Part shown: positions 33,073-41,673 of the stretch, one piece after another | Layout of the letters: the number at the start of each line of letters is the position of its first letter | Numbering within the stretch: position 1 is the stretch's first letter | Origin: Hoeflea sp. 108 | GTDB taxonomy: Bacteria > Pseudomonadota > Alphaproteobacteria > Rhizobiales > Rhizobiaceae | Direction of reading: 5' to 3' | Length of the DNA: 64,000 bases | Assembly (NCBI RefSeq): GCF_000372965.1 | Contig: NZ_KB890024.1 | Coordinates: 1,862,839-1,926,838, forward strand | Notes under the pieces: generated by a model | Databases searched by the model: none | Told to the model about the DNA's origin: nothing | Seen by the model: the letters and a program-made list of their open reading frames with translations, nothing else | Translations under genes and position numbers: made by a program

Positions 33073-34610
33073 TAGGCGTTTTCCGTGTTGAGCAGCCGGA
33101 TCGGCGTCAGGAACAGGATTTTGATGTCGAACCAGAGCGACCAGTTCTCGATGTAATAGAGGTCGAGTTCGGTGCGCTTACGGATTTTCTCGTCGGTGTC
33201 CATCTCGCCGCGCCAGCCATTGATCTGCGCCCAGCCGGTGACGCCTGGCTTGACCTTGTGGCGGGCGAAATAGCCGTCGACCACCTCGTTGTAGAGCAGG
33301 TTGTGCGACTGCGCCGCCACCGCATGCGGACGCGGCCCGACCAGCGACAGGCTGCCGAACAGCGAATTGAAGAACTGCGGCAGCTCGTCGATTGAGGTCT
33401 TGCGGATGAAGCGGCCGACGCGGGTGACGCGCGGGTCGTTCTTGGTCACAGACTTGCGGGCGGTCGGATCGGACTGGTCCGCATACATCGAGCGGAACTT
33501 GTAGACCTCGATGACCTCGTTGTTGAAGCCGTGGCGCTTCTGCTTGAACAGCACCGGACCCTTGCTGTCGAGCTTGATGGCAATAGCGGTCGCCAGCATG
33601 ACCGGCGAGAAGGCGACGATGCCAAGCAGGCTGAAGAGGATGTCGAAGGCGCGCTTGGCAACCGAATCCCAGTCGTTGATCGGTTTGTCGAAGATGTCGA
33701 GCATCGGCACCGCGCCGATGAAGGAGTATGCGCGCGGCCGGAACTGCAGCTGGTTGGAATGCGCTGAAAGCCGGATGTCGACAGGCAGCACCCAGAGTTT
33801 CTTCAGCAACTGCAGCACCCGGGTCTCAGCCGTCAGCGGCAGCGATACGATCAGCATGTCGATGCGGGCGATGCGGGCGAACTCGAGCAGCTCCGACACC
33901 GTGCCGAGCTTGGGATAGCCGGCGACGATAGGCGGTGAGCGGCGGTTGTCGCGGTCGTCGAAGATGCCGCAGATTCGGATGTCGTTGAACGGCTGCTGCT
34001 CGATCGAGCGGATCAGCACTTCGGCTGCCTGGCCGCCGCCGACGATGACGGCGCGGCGCTCCATACGCCCGTTGCGCGCCCAGCGTCTGATGACGCGCGC
34101 GACAAGGAGGCGAAGACCCACCAGAAGCACGATACCTGCGGCAAACCACGCGCCGAAGATCAGGCGCGAAAAGTCCTCGGATACTTTCATGAAGAAGGCG
34201 GCAACGGCCATCATGGCGAAGGTGCCAACCCAGCACAGCAGCGCCCGTCCGAGGGCGGAGCCAGGCTTCAGCAGCGATTGCAACTGATAGCAGTCAGCGA
34301 TTTCGAGGAAAATCACCGTTGCCAGCGACGCGGTCAGGATGACGACGGGGTATTGCCAGCCGAGGTGGCCGAGGAAGCCGAGATAATAGATGTAGATGAG
34401 GAAGCCTGACGCGAGCAGCAGCCCGAATTCGATCAGCCGCACCCCGCCGCTGACCATGACCGGGGACATGGTGTCGCGCCGGTACTGCGCCGCCACTTCC
34501 TGGGCGACCTTGCTCAGCGAGGCCACGCCTTCCTTCTTGCCGTCGTCGCTGGCGGCCTTGACCGCTTCGGCGGTGAAGCGATGCGCTGGATCTTTTTCGG
34601 TCATCGTCAT
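33069..34610 (-). CDS. Undecaprenyl-phosphate glycosyl-1-phosphate transferase (WcaJ type)
   Basis: 513 residues. An N-terminal four-to-five-helix membrane part (about 50-180), a Rossmann CoA-binding-like part (RRAVIVGGGQAAEVLIRSI), then a sugar-transferase domain from about residue 320 (KRAFDILFSLLGIVAFSP, KSVTKNDPRVTRVGRFIRKT, DELPQFFNSLFG, VGPRPHA, KPGVTGWAQINGW). It should start repeat-unit synthesis by moving a hexose-1-phosphate to undecaprenyl phosphate. Start ATG 34610, or ATG 34604. Confidence 0.9.
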   Translation of the reverse strand: MTMTEKDPAHRFTAEAVKAASDDGKKEGVASLSKVAQEVAAQYRRDTMSPVMVSGGVRLIEFGLLLASGFLIYIYYLGFLGHLGWQYPVVILTASLATVIFLEIADCYQLQSLLKPGSALGRALLCWVGTFAMMAVAAFFMKVSEDFSRLIFGAWFAAGIVLLVGLRLLVARVIRRWARNGRMERRAVIVGGGQAAEVLIRSIEQQPFNDIRICGIFDDRDNRRSPPIVAGYPKLGTVSELLEFARIARIDMLIVSLPLTAETRVLQLLKKLWVLPVDIRLSAHSNQLQFRPRAYSFIGAVPMLDIFDKPINDWDSVAKRAFDILFSLLGIVAFSPVMLATAIAIKLDSKGPVLFKQKRHGFNNEVIEVYKFRSMYADQSDPTARKSVTKNDPRVTRVGRFIRKTSIDELPQFFNSLFGSLSLVGPRPHAVAAQSHNLLYNEVVDGYFARHKVKPGVTGWAQINGWRGEMDTDEKIRKRTELDLYYIENWSLWFDIKILFLTPIRLLNTENAY

Positions 34611-34683
34611 CGATCTGCCCTTAGGCAGCCCTGTCTAGCAGGACTGGCCTAACACAGATGGCCTAAGAAACCCTTGAGCGGGA

Positions 34684-35835
34684 TCAGGCCGCAACCGGCG
34701 CGAGCACGGAAAGATAAGCGCCTTCGACATCGGCGGCCATGACCCTGGCGCTGAAGCGGGATTTGAGCTCGTCCGTGTTGGGAAGCCTTGCGGCATAGGC
34801 TGCCGGTGCGCTCAGGACTTCCGTCATCTTGGCCGCGATCTGGTCCCTGTCGGGCATGACCAGTGCCGGGGATTTGTCGCCGAGAATCTCGGGGATGCCG
34901 CCCACTGACGTCGCCACCATCGGCTTGCCGGCGGCAAGTGCCTCCAGCACGATGTAAGGCATGGCCTCGGCGCGCGACGGTACCACCACGCATCTGGCGA
35001 GGGCAAAGGCCTGGCGGGCCGGCATCGGATCGTGAAAGCGGACCTGACCCGCAAGTCCTAGCCGTTCGACCTGCTGGCGGTAGCGGGGCAGGTCGTCGCC
35101 GGCGCCGACCATGGCGGCGGAAACGTTTCCGGCAACCTTGTCGCGGATCGAAGCCAGCGCGTCGATGAAGAGGTCGGGCCCCTTCAGGTCGCGCATCATG
35201 CCGATATAGAGAAAGTCGGCGGCATTTTCATTTGCAGGAACGGGCTCGAACTCGCTGTCGCGCAGCCCGTTGTAGACCAGGCTGTCGGGCACCAGGGGAG
35301 CGCCCACCTTGCGCACGAAGGTGCGCCGCTCGTAATCGGAGACGAACAGCAGGTGATCGGTGAACCGCTCCATCAGGCGTTCCAGCCCAAAGAACAGTTT
35401 TCCGGTCGACGTCCGCTCGTCATAGTGCAGACTGCCGCCATGCGGCGAGTAGAAGCGGGCCACGCGAGACCTTGAAACCCGCAACAGTGAGCCGAACGCA
35501 CGCGCATAGACGCCACCCTTGGCGCCGTGCCCGTGCAGCACGTCCGGCTGCAATTCCTTGATGATCCTGTAGGTGCGCCAACCCGAGGCGATGTCGCCGG
35601 GGCCGATATGGCGCTGCATGGAGGTGCGCCGGATGCCGAGTGTCAGCATCGGGCGGATCGCCTCGAACAGGCGCTCTTCGTGTTCGCCGCCGGTGGTTGA
35701 ATCGCAGATGAGGCCGACCGAATGGCCGGCGGCCACCTGGGCCTCGGTCAAGTCTCGCACATGCCTGAAGATGCCGCCGACCGGCGACCTGAAGCAGTGA
35801 ACGATCCGGAGCTTGCGGGGTGGGATCTGGAGCAC
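34684..35835 (-). CDS. Glycosyltransferase family 4
   Basis: 383 residues with two Rossmann domains. The N-terminal domain has KLRIVHCFRSPVGGIFRHV; the C-terminal donor-binding domain has FLYIGMMRDLKGPDLFIDAL, VVPSRAEAMPYIVLEALAAGKPMVATSVGGIPE, the GT4 E-x7-E region. The probable job is adding a sugar to the lipid-linked repeat unit. GTG 35835 is the start, six bases after the stop of the exporter gene. Confidence 0.88.
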   Translation of the reverse strand: MLQIPPRKLRIVHCFRSPVGGIFRHVRDLTEAQVAAGHSVGLICDSTTGGEHEERLFEAIRPMLTLGIRRTSMQRHIGPGDIASGWRTYRIIKELQPDVLHGHGAKGGVYARAFGSLLRVSRSRVARFYSPHGGSLHYDERTSTGKLFFGLERLMERFTDHLLFVSDYERRTFVRKVGAPLVPDSLVYNGLRDSEFEPVPANENAADFLYIGMMRDLKGPDLFIDALASIRDKVAGNVSAAMVGAGDDLPRYRQQVERLGLAGQVRFHDPMPARQAFALARCVVVPSRAEAMPYIVLEALAAGKPMVATSVGGIPEILGDKSPALVMPDRDQIAAKMTEVLSAPAAYAARLPNTDELKSRFSARVMAADVEGAYLSVLAPVAA

Positions 35836-35841
35836 GGCGTC

Positions 35842-36408
35842 TTAGAACAGCCGTTCGCGGATATAGATCGTGTCGCCGGGCAGCAGCGGGTCGCTGGTGA
35901 CCACGCGGCCGGTCATCACCTTGCCGTTGATGTCGCGGGTGATGTCGACATTGGCCTGGTTGGCGCGGGCGCTGAACCCGCCGGCCATCGCGATGGCCTT
36001 CTGCACGGTGAGGCCCGGCACATAGGAATATTGCCCGGCGGCGCCGACTTCGCCCATCACGAAGATCGGGCGGTAGCGGTCGACTTCGACCGACACGTCG
36101 GGATCACGCAGGAAGCCCTGGCGCAGCTTTGCGGCCAGCGCTGCCTCGACCTGCTGGGCCGTCTGGCCACGCGCCGGCACGGCGCCGACGAGCGGGACTG
36201 AGATGTAGCCGGACTGGTCGACGCTGTAGGTGTTGGTCAGGCCTTCCTGCTCGAACACCGTGACACGGATGCGGTCGCCTGCGCCGAGACGATAGGGCTG
36301 GTCCAGCGCTTCGTGGAAGGCGGCGGGAGCAGGCTTGTAGCTCGAGCAGCCGGCTGCGACGAGCATGACGGCGACGAGCGCATGACGGACTGGAGAGAAG
36401 CTTTTCAT
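35842..36408 (-). CDS. Polysaccharide export lipoprotein (Wza/GumB/ExoF type)
   Basis: 188 residues from ATG 36408. The signal peptide ends in a lipobox (VMLVAAGCSS), followed by the Poly_export domain (LGAGDRIRVTVFEQEGLTNTYSVDQSG) and an SLBB-like repeat (YVPGLTVQKAIAMAGGFS). It should form the outer-membrane export channel for the glycan. The frame is open to ATG 36510, but that adds 34 residues before the signal peptide and is unlikely. Divergent from the co-polymerase gene. Confidence 0.87.
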   Translation of the reverse strand: MKSFSPVRHALVAVMLVAAGCSSYKPAPAAFHEALDQPYRLGAGDRIRVTVFEQEGLTNTYSVDQSGYISVPLVGAVPARGQTAQQVEAALAAKLRQGFLRDPDVSVEVDRYRPIFVMGEVGAAGQYSYVPGLTVQKAIAMAGGFSARANQANVDITRDINGKVMTGRVVTSDPLLPGDTIYIRERLF

Positions 36409-36604
36409 ATCGGGCGACGCGTCTCGGCTGCTTGCCGCCGCTTCGGGCGACTGGTTCGCCTCAGTTATCGTCTTGTTAGGGTTAATGCCCGGTAAAGGCT
36501 GCGCACCCAACTCAACTTCGGCTCTGCAACTTGCCCGGCAATCTTAACGCCTGGGTTACCATGTTTGTTTACCGTGCAACCGCTCAGCCTCGGAGTAGGA
36601 ATGC

Positions 36605-38794
36605 ATGTCAGGCGTTCAGTCCACCACCGGTGATGTCGATGTCGATCTCGGCCAGCTCTTTGCCAGTCTCCTCAGGGACTGGGTGCGTTTGGTTGTCGTT
36701 GCGGTCGTTGTGACGGCGCTTGCATTCGTCTTCGCCTCGATGGCGACGCGATATTACAAGGCCGAGACACGGCTTCTGATCGAGACGCGCGAGTCGGTGT
36801 TTACGCGGCCCGACGGCAACACCGAAACCGATCGCTCCAATCTGGACGAGGAGGGGGTGACCAGCCAGGTCGAACTCGTCGGCTCGACAGACATTCTCAA
36901 GCAGGTCGCCAAGAAGCTCGATCTTGCCAGCCGTCCTGAGTTCGATCCGGCAGCCAAGATGTCGACGCTGTCGCGTCTGCTCGTGCTCGTCGGCCTGAAG
37001 AGCGATCCAAATGAATTGCCGCCTGAGGAGCGTGTCCTCAAGGCGTTTCGCGAAAACCTGAATGTCTATCGTGTCGAGAAGTCGCGCGTCATCGTCATCC
37101 AGTTCTCGTCCCAGGACCCCAAGCTCGCCGCCGATGTGCCCAACGCCATCGCCGACGTTTATATGGAGTTTCAGCGCGGCGCCAAGCTCGAGTCGAACAC
37201 CGAGGCGACGGATTGGCTGAAGCCTGAGATCGCCGACCTCACCAAGCGAGTGAAGGACGCAGAGAGCAAGGTTGCCGCCTTCCGCGCCGAGTCGGACCTG
37301 CTGGTCGGCCAGAACAATTCGGTCCTGTCCACCCAGCAGCTTTCCGAGCTGTCGAGCGAGTTGTCGCGCGTTCGCGCCAACCGTTCGGCGGCCGAAGCCA
37401 ATGCCCAGGGCGTGCGCCAGGCGCTGAAGCAGGGCGGCTCGATCGATGCGATGCCTGAGGTGCTGTCGTCGGGTCTGATCCAGCGGCTGCGCGAACGGCA
37501 GGTTCAACTGCGCAACGATATTGCCGAACTGTCGACGACCCTCCTGCCCAATCACCCGCGCATCAAGGCGCTGAACTCGCAACTTGCCGATCTCAATGCT
37601 CAGATCAGGTCGCAGGCCGAGAAGGTCTTGACCGGTCTGGTCAACGAGGCGAGCACCGCCTCCTTGCGCGAACAGCAGCTCGTCGCCGACCTGAACACGC
37701 TGAAAGTCGAATCAGCCCGCGCTTCCGAGCAGGAGGTCGAGCTTCGGGCTTTGGAACGCGAGGCCGCGGCCCAGCGCGCACTGCTTGAATCCTATCTCAC
37801 CCGCTACCGCGAGGCGACCTCGCGTCAGGACCGCAACTACCTGCCGGTCGACGCCCGTGTCTTCTCGCGCGCCAACGTGCCATCGGAGCCATATTTCCCC
37901 AAGGTCGTGCCGATCGTGGGTGCTGCCTTCGTCGGTTCCTTGCTGCTCATGGCCATCGTCACGCTTCTGCAGGAGTTGTTCTCCGGCCGCGCCATGCGTC
38001 CGGCTGCCGGCTCGCGCGTCGTCCCGGTTGCCCAGGTGGCGATGCCGGCGCGGCGCGCTGCCAGCCTTCCCGACGAAGCGCTGCCGCAGGCATGGCATTC
38101 TGAGGAAGAGCCTGTCGAGGCCCTGGCTCACCACGATCTCGGGGAGGTGCCTGCCTATGCCAACGACCAGGCTGAGCCCGTTGCCGCGACTGCAGGCCAT
38201 GTCGGCATAGGTATCGAATTCGCTGCAGAAAAGTTGATCACCAGCGGTGCCGCCCGTGCCATCTTCGTTTCACCCGAAGGCGACGAGGCTGCAGCCACGG
38301 CGGTACTGGTGGCGCGCGAGGTGGCGGATGTCGGCCTTAGGGTGCTGCTGCTCGACCTGACCGCCTCAGGCGCTGCCTCGCGGCCCATGCTCGACGGCGG
38401 CCGTTATCCTGGCATCACCAATCTGCTCGCCGCAGAGGCGCAGTTCACCGATGTCATCCGCGCCGACCATTATTCGGACTGCGATGTCATGCCGATCGGC
38501 ACCGCCGATCCGGCACGCGCCATGCGCGCGGCCGACCGCCTGCCGATCATCATGCAGTCGCTGACGACGGCCTATGACCTCGTGGTGGTCGAGTGCGGGC
38601 CGGCCGATGCCGATGAAATTCATCGCCTGGTCGGCGACGGCACCGAGGTGCTGGTCAGTTTCCTCGAACATGACGAGCAGGTTGCCGATGCTGCGGCAGG
38701 CCTTCGCGCCGGTGGTTATGAGGATGTCATCCTGGTCACGCCTATCGGCCACGACCTGCCGACCACGCCGCAACCAACCCGCTCGGCGGCCTAG
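36605..38794 (+). CDS. Polysaccharide co-polymerase (GumC/Wzc type) with decayed kinase domain
   Basis: 729 residues. Wzz domain with first membrane segment (about 25-50), coiled coils (about 190-410), second membrane segment (about 437-460), then a cytoplasmic BY-kinase-like domain (about 545-725). Walker A should read PGEGKST but residues 556-565 are SPEGDEAAAT, with no lysine. Walker A-prime is LLLDLTASG in place of LLIDADLR, and there is no C-terminal tyrosine cluster. It can still set chain length and link to Wza, but tyrosine-kinase activity is not expected. GGAGTAGGA precedes ATG 36605. Confidence 0.88.
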   Translation: MSGVQSTTGDVDVDLGQLFASLLRDWVRLVVVAVVVTALAFVFASMATRYYKAETRLLIETRESVFTRPDGNTETDRSNLDEEGVTSQVELVGSTDILKQVAKKLDLASRPEFDPAAKMSTLSRLLVLVGLKSDPNELPPEERVLKAFRENLNVYRVEKSRVIVIQFSSQDPKLAADVPNAIADVYMEFQRGAKLESNTEATDWLKPEIADLTKRVKDAESKVAAFRAESDLLVGQNNSVLSTQQLSELSSELSRVRANRSAAEANAQGVRQALKQGGSIDAMPEVLSSGLIQRLRERQVQLRNDIAELSTTLLPNHPRIKALNSQLADLNAQIRSQAEKVLTGLVNEASTASLREQQLVADLNTLKVESARASEQEVELRALEREAAAQRALLESYLTRYREATSRQDRNYLPVDARVFSRANVPSEPYFPKVVPIVGAAFVGSLLLMAIVTLLQELFSGRAMRPAAGSRVVPVAQVAMPARRAASLPDEALPQAWHSEEEPVEALAHHDLGEVPAYANDQAEPVAATAGHVGIGIEFAAEKLITSGAARAIFVSPEGDEAAATAVLVAREVADVGLRVLLLDLTASGAASRPMLDGGRYPGITNLLAAEAQFTDVIRADHYSDCDVMPIGTADPARAMRAADRLPIIMQSLTTAYDLVVVECGPADADEIHRLVGDGTEVLVSFLEHDEQVADAAAGLRAGGYEDVILVTPIGHDLPTTPQPTRSAA

Positions 38795-38796
38795 AA

Positions 38797-38893
38797 CAAT
38801 TTCAGGAAAAGTGCGCAGCGGTTTTCCGCCCGGAATTGCGCAAAACAAAGAGATAAAGGGTTTCCGCGTTTCGAAGAAAAGCGGAAACGTTTT
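38797..38893. repeat. Palindromic intergenic repeat with terminator hairpin
   Basis: The first unit is CAATTTCAGGAAAA (38797-38810) against TTTTCCGCCCGGAATTG (38822-38838). The second is GTTTCCGC (38860-38867) with GCGGAAAC (38881-38888), followed by GTTTT (38889-38893). The arrangement is like mosaic palindromes in Mesorhizobium and probably ends both the co-polymerase transcript and the convergent GNAT transcript. Confidence 0.6.
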
Positions 38894-38897
38894 AGGC

Positions 38898-40109
38898 TCA
38901 ATCGTCTTCGGCCGGTGCTGCGGCTTTGCCGCGCGCTCCGGTGCGCAGGCGCTTGATGAAGGCCCATGCCGCGGCATTGCTCTTGATCGCCGCCTTGACG
39001 CGCGAGCTTGCCTTGAGGCCGGCGGCATAGATGTGGCCCTTGGCCGTAAGTGGCACGAAAACATCTGCCTGGCGTATTTCGAGATCGCACCACTGGCGCT
39101 TGTAGGGCTCGTCGCCGACGCTGAAATCGTAGATGCCGAAACCTTGTTCGCAGGCTTCCTCGATGTTGTCGAAAAACAGATATTCGCCGGGACTGGCATA
39201 GGCGATTTCGTCGTCGGCGATCGCCCCAAACTCGCAGACCAGCCGGCTGCCGGCACGGCTTGAGCCGGTGACGGCGCGGTATTTGCCGGCAACCTCCAGC
39301 CCGTGCAGCACGAAGGCCGGCTTGTCCTGGCCAAGCGCATCCGCAAACAGACGGCGGAAAAAGCTGCGGACCTCGGCTGGGCCGAAAACGTCGGTGATGC
39401 CCATCGCGCCGAAGCGCTGTTCCTTCATGGCGAAGAAGGCATCGAGCATGGCGTTCACTTCGGCTTCGGTCGTGGCCAATAGGCGTCTTGCCCCGCCGAT
39501 CGCCTCGTATTTGCGCGCCTGGCTGCGATGGCGCTTGCGTTTGCGCTTACCGCTGGTGCGGCCAAGCACTGCCTCGAAACCGCCGTCGAGATCGACCGCC
39601 AGAGCCACGTTGGGGCTTTGCGACGATGGCAGCTTGAGCAGTGGATTGGGCAGGCCGTCGAAGTCGGTGGCCAGGCGTTCGAGCGTCAGAATGTCGATGT
39701 CCGATCGCGCCGCCTTGATGGCTGCGACGATCTTCTGCAGATCGGCCAGGTTTGCCTGCGCCAGCCATTGCACGTCGGCAGCGGGAAAATTACCGTTGGC
39801 ATGCTTGCCGCCGGCAAAGCGGGCAACGCGGAAAGGTCCCTGCCTGCAGATTTCGAGGGCCAACGACATCACAGGCCGATCCCGCGACCGCATGGTGGCG
39901 ACAACCATGTCGGCCTTGGCGGCTTCGGCCCAACCGGTAACCCATTCCGGGCTCTGCGCCGGTGCAAAGACGGACTTCCGGGCGAAGTTCGCGTAAGTGG
40001 CAAACACCTCCAGCGAGACCGGGGCAACCGCAACAGTCGTCGTCTCCGCGGCGGCTGCCGTCGGATGCAACACGGTGTTGCTTTCGCGCGAAAGGGTGGC
40101 GTCAACCAT
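38898..40109 (-). CDS. GNAT/FemAB-like acetyltransferase domain protein (CelD/BioF2 type)
   Basis: 403 residues. The C-terminal half (about 195-360) has the BioF2-like acetyltransferase pattern: KRKRKRHRSQARKYEAIGG, FFAMKEQRFGAMGI, and DFSVGDEPYKRQW near the end, as in CelD-type proteins of polysaccharide loci. The likely role is acyl or aminoacyl modification of the glycan, but the substrate is unknown. AAGGA lies 7 bases before ATG 40109. Divergent from the deacetylase gene. Confidence 0.82.
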   Translation of the reverse strand: MVDATLSRESNTVLHPTAAAAETTTVAVAPVSLEVFATYANFARKSVFAPAQSPEWVTGWAEAAKADMVVATMRSRDRPVMSLALEICRQGPFRVARFAGGKHANGNFPAADVQWLAQANLADLQKIVAAIKAARSDIDILTLERLATDFDGLPNPLLKLPSSQSPNVALAVDLDGGFEAVLGRTSGKRKRKRHRSQARKYEAIGGARRLLATTEAEVNAMLDAFFAMKEQRFGAMGITDVFGPAEVRSFFRRLFADALGQDKPAFVLHGLEVAGKYRAVTGSSRAGSRLVCEFGAIADDEIAYASPGEYLFFDNIEEACEQGFGIYDFSVGDEPYKRQWCDLEIRQADVFVPLTAKGHIYAAGLKASSRVKAAIKSNAAAWAFIKRLRTGARGKAAAPAEDD

Positions 40110-40194
40110 ACTTCAATCCTTGCCGTCTATGCATTTGGTGAATGTGCATTGCCTCGGCGTGATGCGGCCAAGCCTAACCACCAAAGGTGAAGGA

Positions 40195-41244
40195 ATGATC
40201 GACACAGCCCGGAAGCTTGCTTTCCTGCTGATCGGCTATGGTGGATTGGGCGCGCTCGCCAGGCCGCTGGTCGGCAGCGTCGGCGTCATTCTGATGTTGC
40301 ACAGGGTGACCACCTTGCTGAAGCGTCCCGACAGCCCCAACCGTCATCTGGCGATAACGCCCGAGTTCCTCGACCTGCTTGTCGGCGAGATGAAGCGTCT
40401 CGGCTATGCCTTCGTGTCCATGGATGAAGCCGTGGCTCGCCTGCGCTCCGGTCGCAGGGAAGGGCCGTTCGCAGTCCTCACCGCCGACGACGCCTACCGT
40501 GACAATCTCACCGAAGCCTTGCCCGTTCTCGAAAGCCACGGCGCGCCCATCACCGTCTATGTCGCGCCGGGTCTCACGTCGGGCGATGCCGATTTGTGGT
40601 GGGAGGTGCTCGACGAGGTCGTCGAGGCGGGCAAGCCGCTGATGGCTACGATTTCAGGAGAGGAGCGTACATTCGGCTGCGCCACCGCGCAGGAGCGCAG
40701 GGCGGCATTCGCGGAGCTGTCGGCCTTTCTCACTTGCGACGTTCAGGAGGAAAAGCAGCGGCAGATCCTGAGAGGTCTGGCCGAACAGGTCGGCGTCGAT
40801 GCCTCCGCCCCGAACCGCGAACTCTTGATGGACTGGGCCGAAATCAGGCAAGCGGCAAGCCACCCGCTCGTCACCATCGGCGCACATACCGTGCACCACT
40901 ACAACCTGAAGCGGCTCGACGCCGACAAGGCGCTGCGTGAAATGCACCGCTCCCGCAGCCTGATCGAGGCCGAGTTGGGCGAGGCGCCGCACCATTTCGC
41001 CTATCCCTATGGTTATGCCGCTGCCGCCGGCATGCGGGAAACCCATCTTGCGCGTGAGGCAGGTTATCTCTCGGCAGTGACCACCCGGCACGGCGTGTTG
41101 GTACCTGCCCATGCCGGACATCTGCATGCGCTGCCGCGCCTTTCGGTCAATGGCCGCCACCAGGATATGGCCGCGATGCGTGCCATGCTGACGGGAGCGA
41201 CGACGCTGATGGCCAATCGTGGCAAGCGACTGGTGACGATCTAG
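40195..41244 (+). CDS. Polysaccharide deacetylase (NodB/CE4) family protein
   Basis: 349 residues. NodB motif 1 is TADDAYRDN (the metal-binding TFDDG is altered but keeps both Asp), motif 2 is GAHTVHHYNL with both His ligands, motif 3 is FAYPYG. It should remove N- or O-acetyl groups from a surface glycan. ATG 40195 follows AAAGGTGAAGGA; the frame is open to 39997, inside the divergent gene, and is not used. A hydrophobic N-terminus suggests membrane anchoring or export. Confidence 0.87.
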   Translation: MIDTARKLAFLLIGYGGLGALARPLVGSVGVILMLHRVTTLLKRPDSPNRHLAITPEFLDLLVGEMKRLGYAFVSMDEAVARLRSGRREGPFAVLTADDAYRDNLTEALPVLESHGAPITVYVAPGLTSGDADLWWEVLDEVVEAGKPLMATISGEERTFGCATAQERRAAFAELSAFLTCDVQEEKQRQILRGLAEQVGVDASAPNRELLMDWAEIRQAASHPLVTIGAHTVHHYNLKRLDADKALREMHRSRSLIEAELGEAPHHFAYPYGYAAAAGMRETHLAREAGYLSAVTTRHGVLVPAHAGHLHALPRLSVNGRHQDMAAMRAMLTGATTLMANRGKRLVTI

Positions 41245-41260
41245 GGCAATCCAGGAAGAG

Positions 41261-41280
41261 GCATTTCCGTTCGGAAATGC
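41261..41280. terminator. Hairpin between convergent genes
   Basis: GCATTTCC (41261-41268) and GGAAATGC (41273-41280) pair perfectly around GTTC, between the deacetylase stop and the DUF2842 stop. There is no clear T-run on either strand. Confidence 0.5.
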
Positions 41281-41289
41281 GCGGGGAGG

Positions 41290-41508
41290 TCAGCGGCCGG
41301 CATTCTTTGGCGGCGTGACCATCCACTTGATGATCCACATCGCCGGAAGGATCCACAGCAGGCCGGTCAGGATGAAATAGATCAGGTGGACGACCGCGCT
41401 GGATTCGGCCAACTGCGCTACGGCCACCATAGTCGCAACGAGTGCGTAGACGGTCACCAGCAGCACCAGCAGCACGGTTCCGATCAGCTTCTTGACGCGC
41501 ACGGGCAT
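41290..41508 (-). CDS. DUF2842 domain protein, small membrane protein
   Basis: 72 residues with two hydrophobic segments (about 8-30 and 38-60). The pattern VKKLIGTVLLVLLVTVYALVAT, then HLIYFILTGLLWILPAMWII, matches DUF2842, a short alphaproteobacterial membrane protein often near ctaA. Function unknown. Divergent from ctaA. Confidence 0.85.
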   Translation of the reverse strand: MPVRVKKLIGTVLLVLLVTVYALVATMVAVAQLAESSAVVHLIYFILTGLLWILPAMWIIKWMVTPPKNAGR

Positions 41509-41673
41509 TTGTTCATCCTCTGTCGGCGAAGGGCATAGTCTCTCCTGGTTGCCTGCGCAACCGGGGAGGGCTGGCGGGCCGGCGGCGCGACCGCGTGTCG
41601 CGTGGCCCGAACTTGCCAGCCGGGCCGCTATGGTCCACCAGTCCGCGGTTCAGAAGTGCCGGGAACGATCGCC

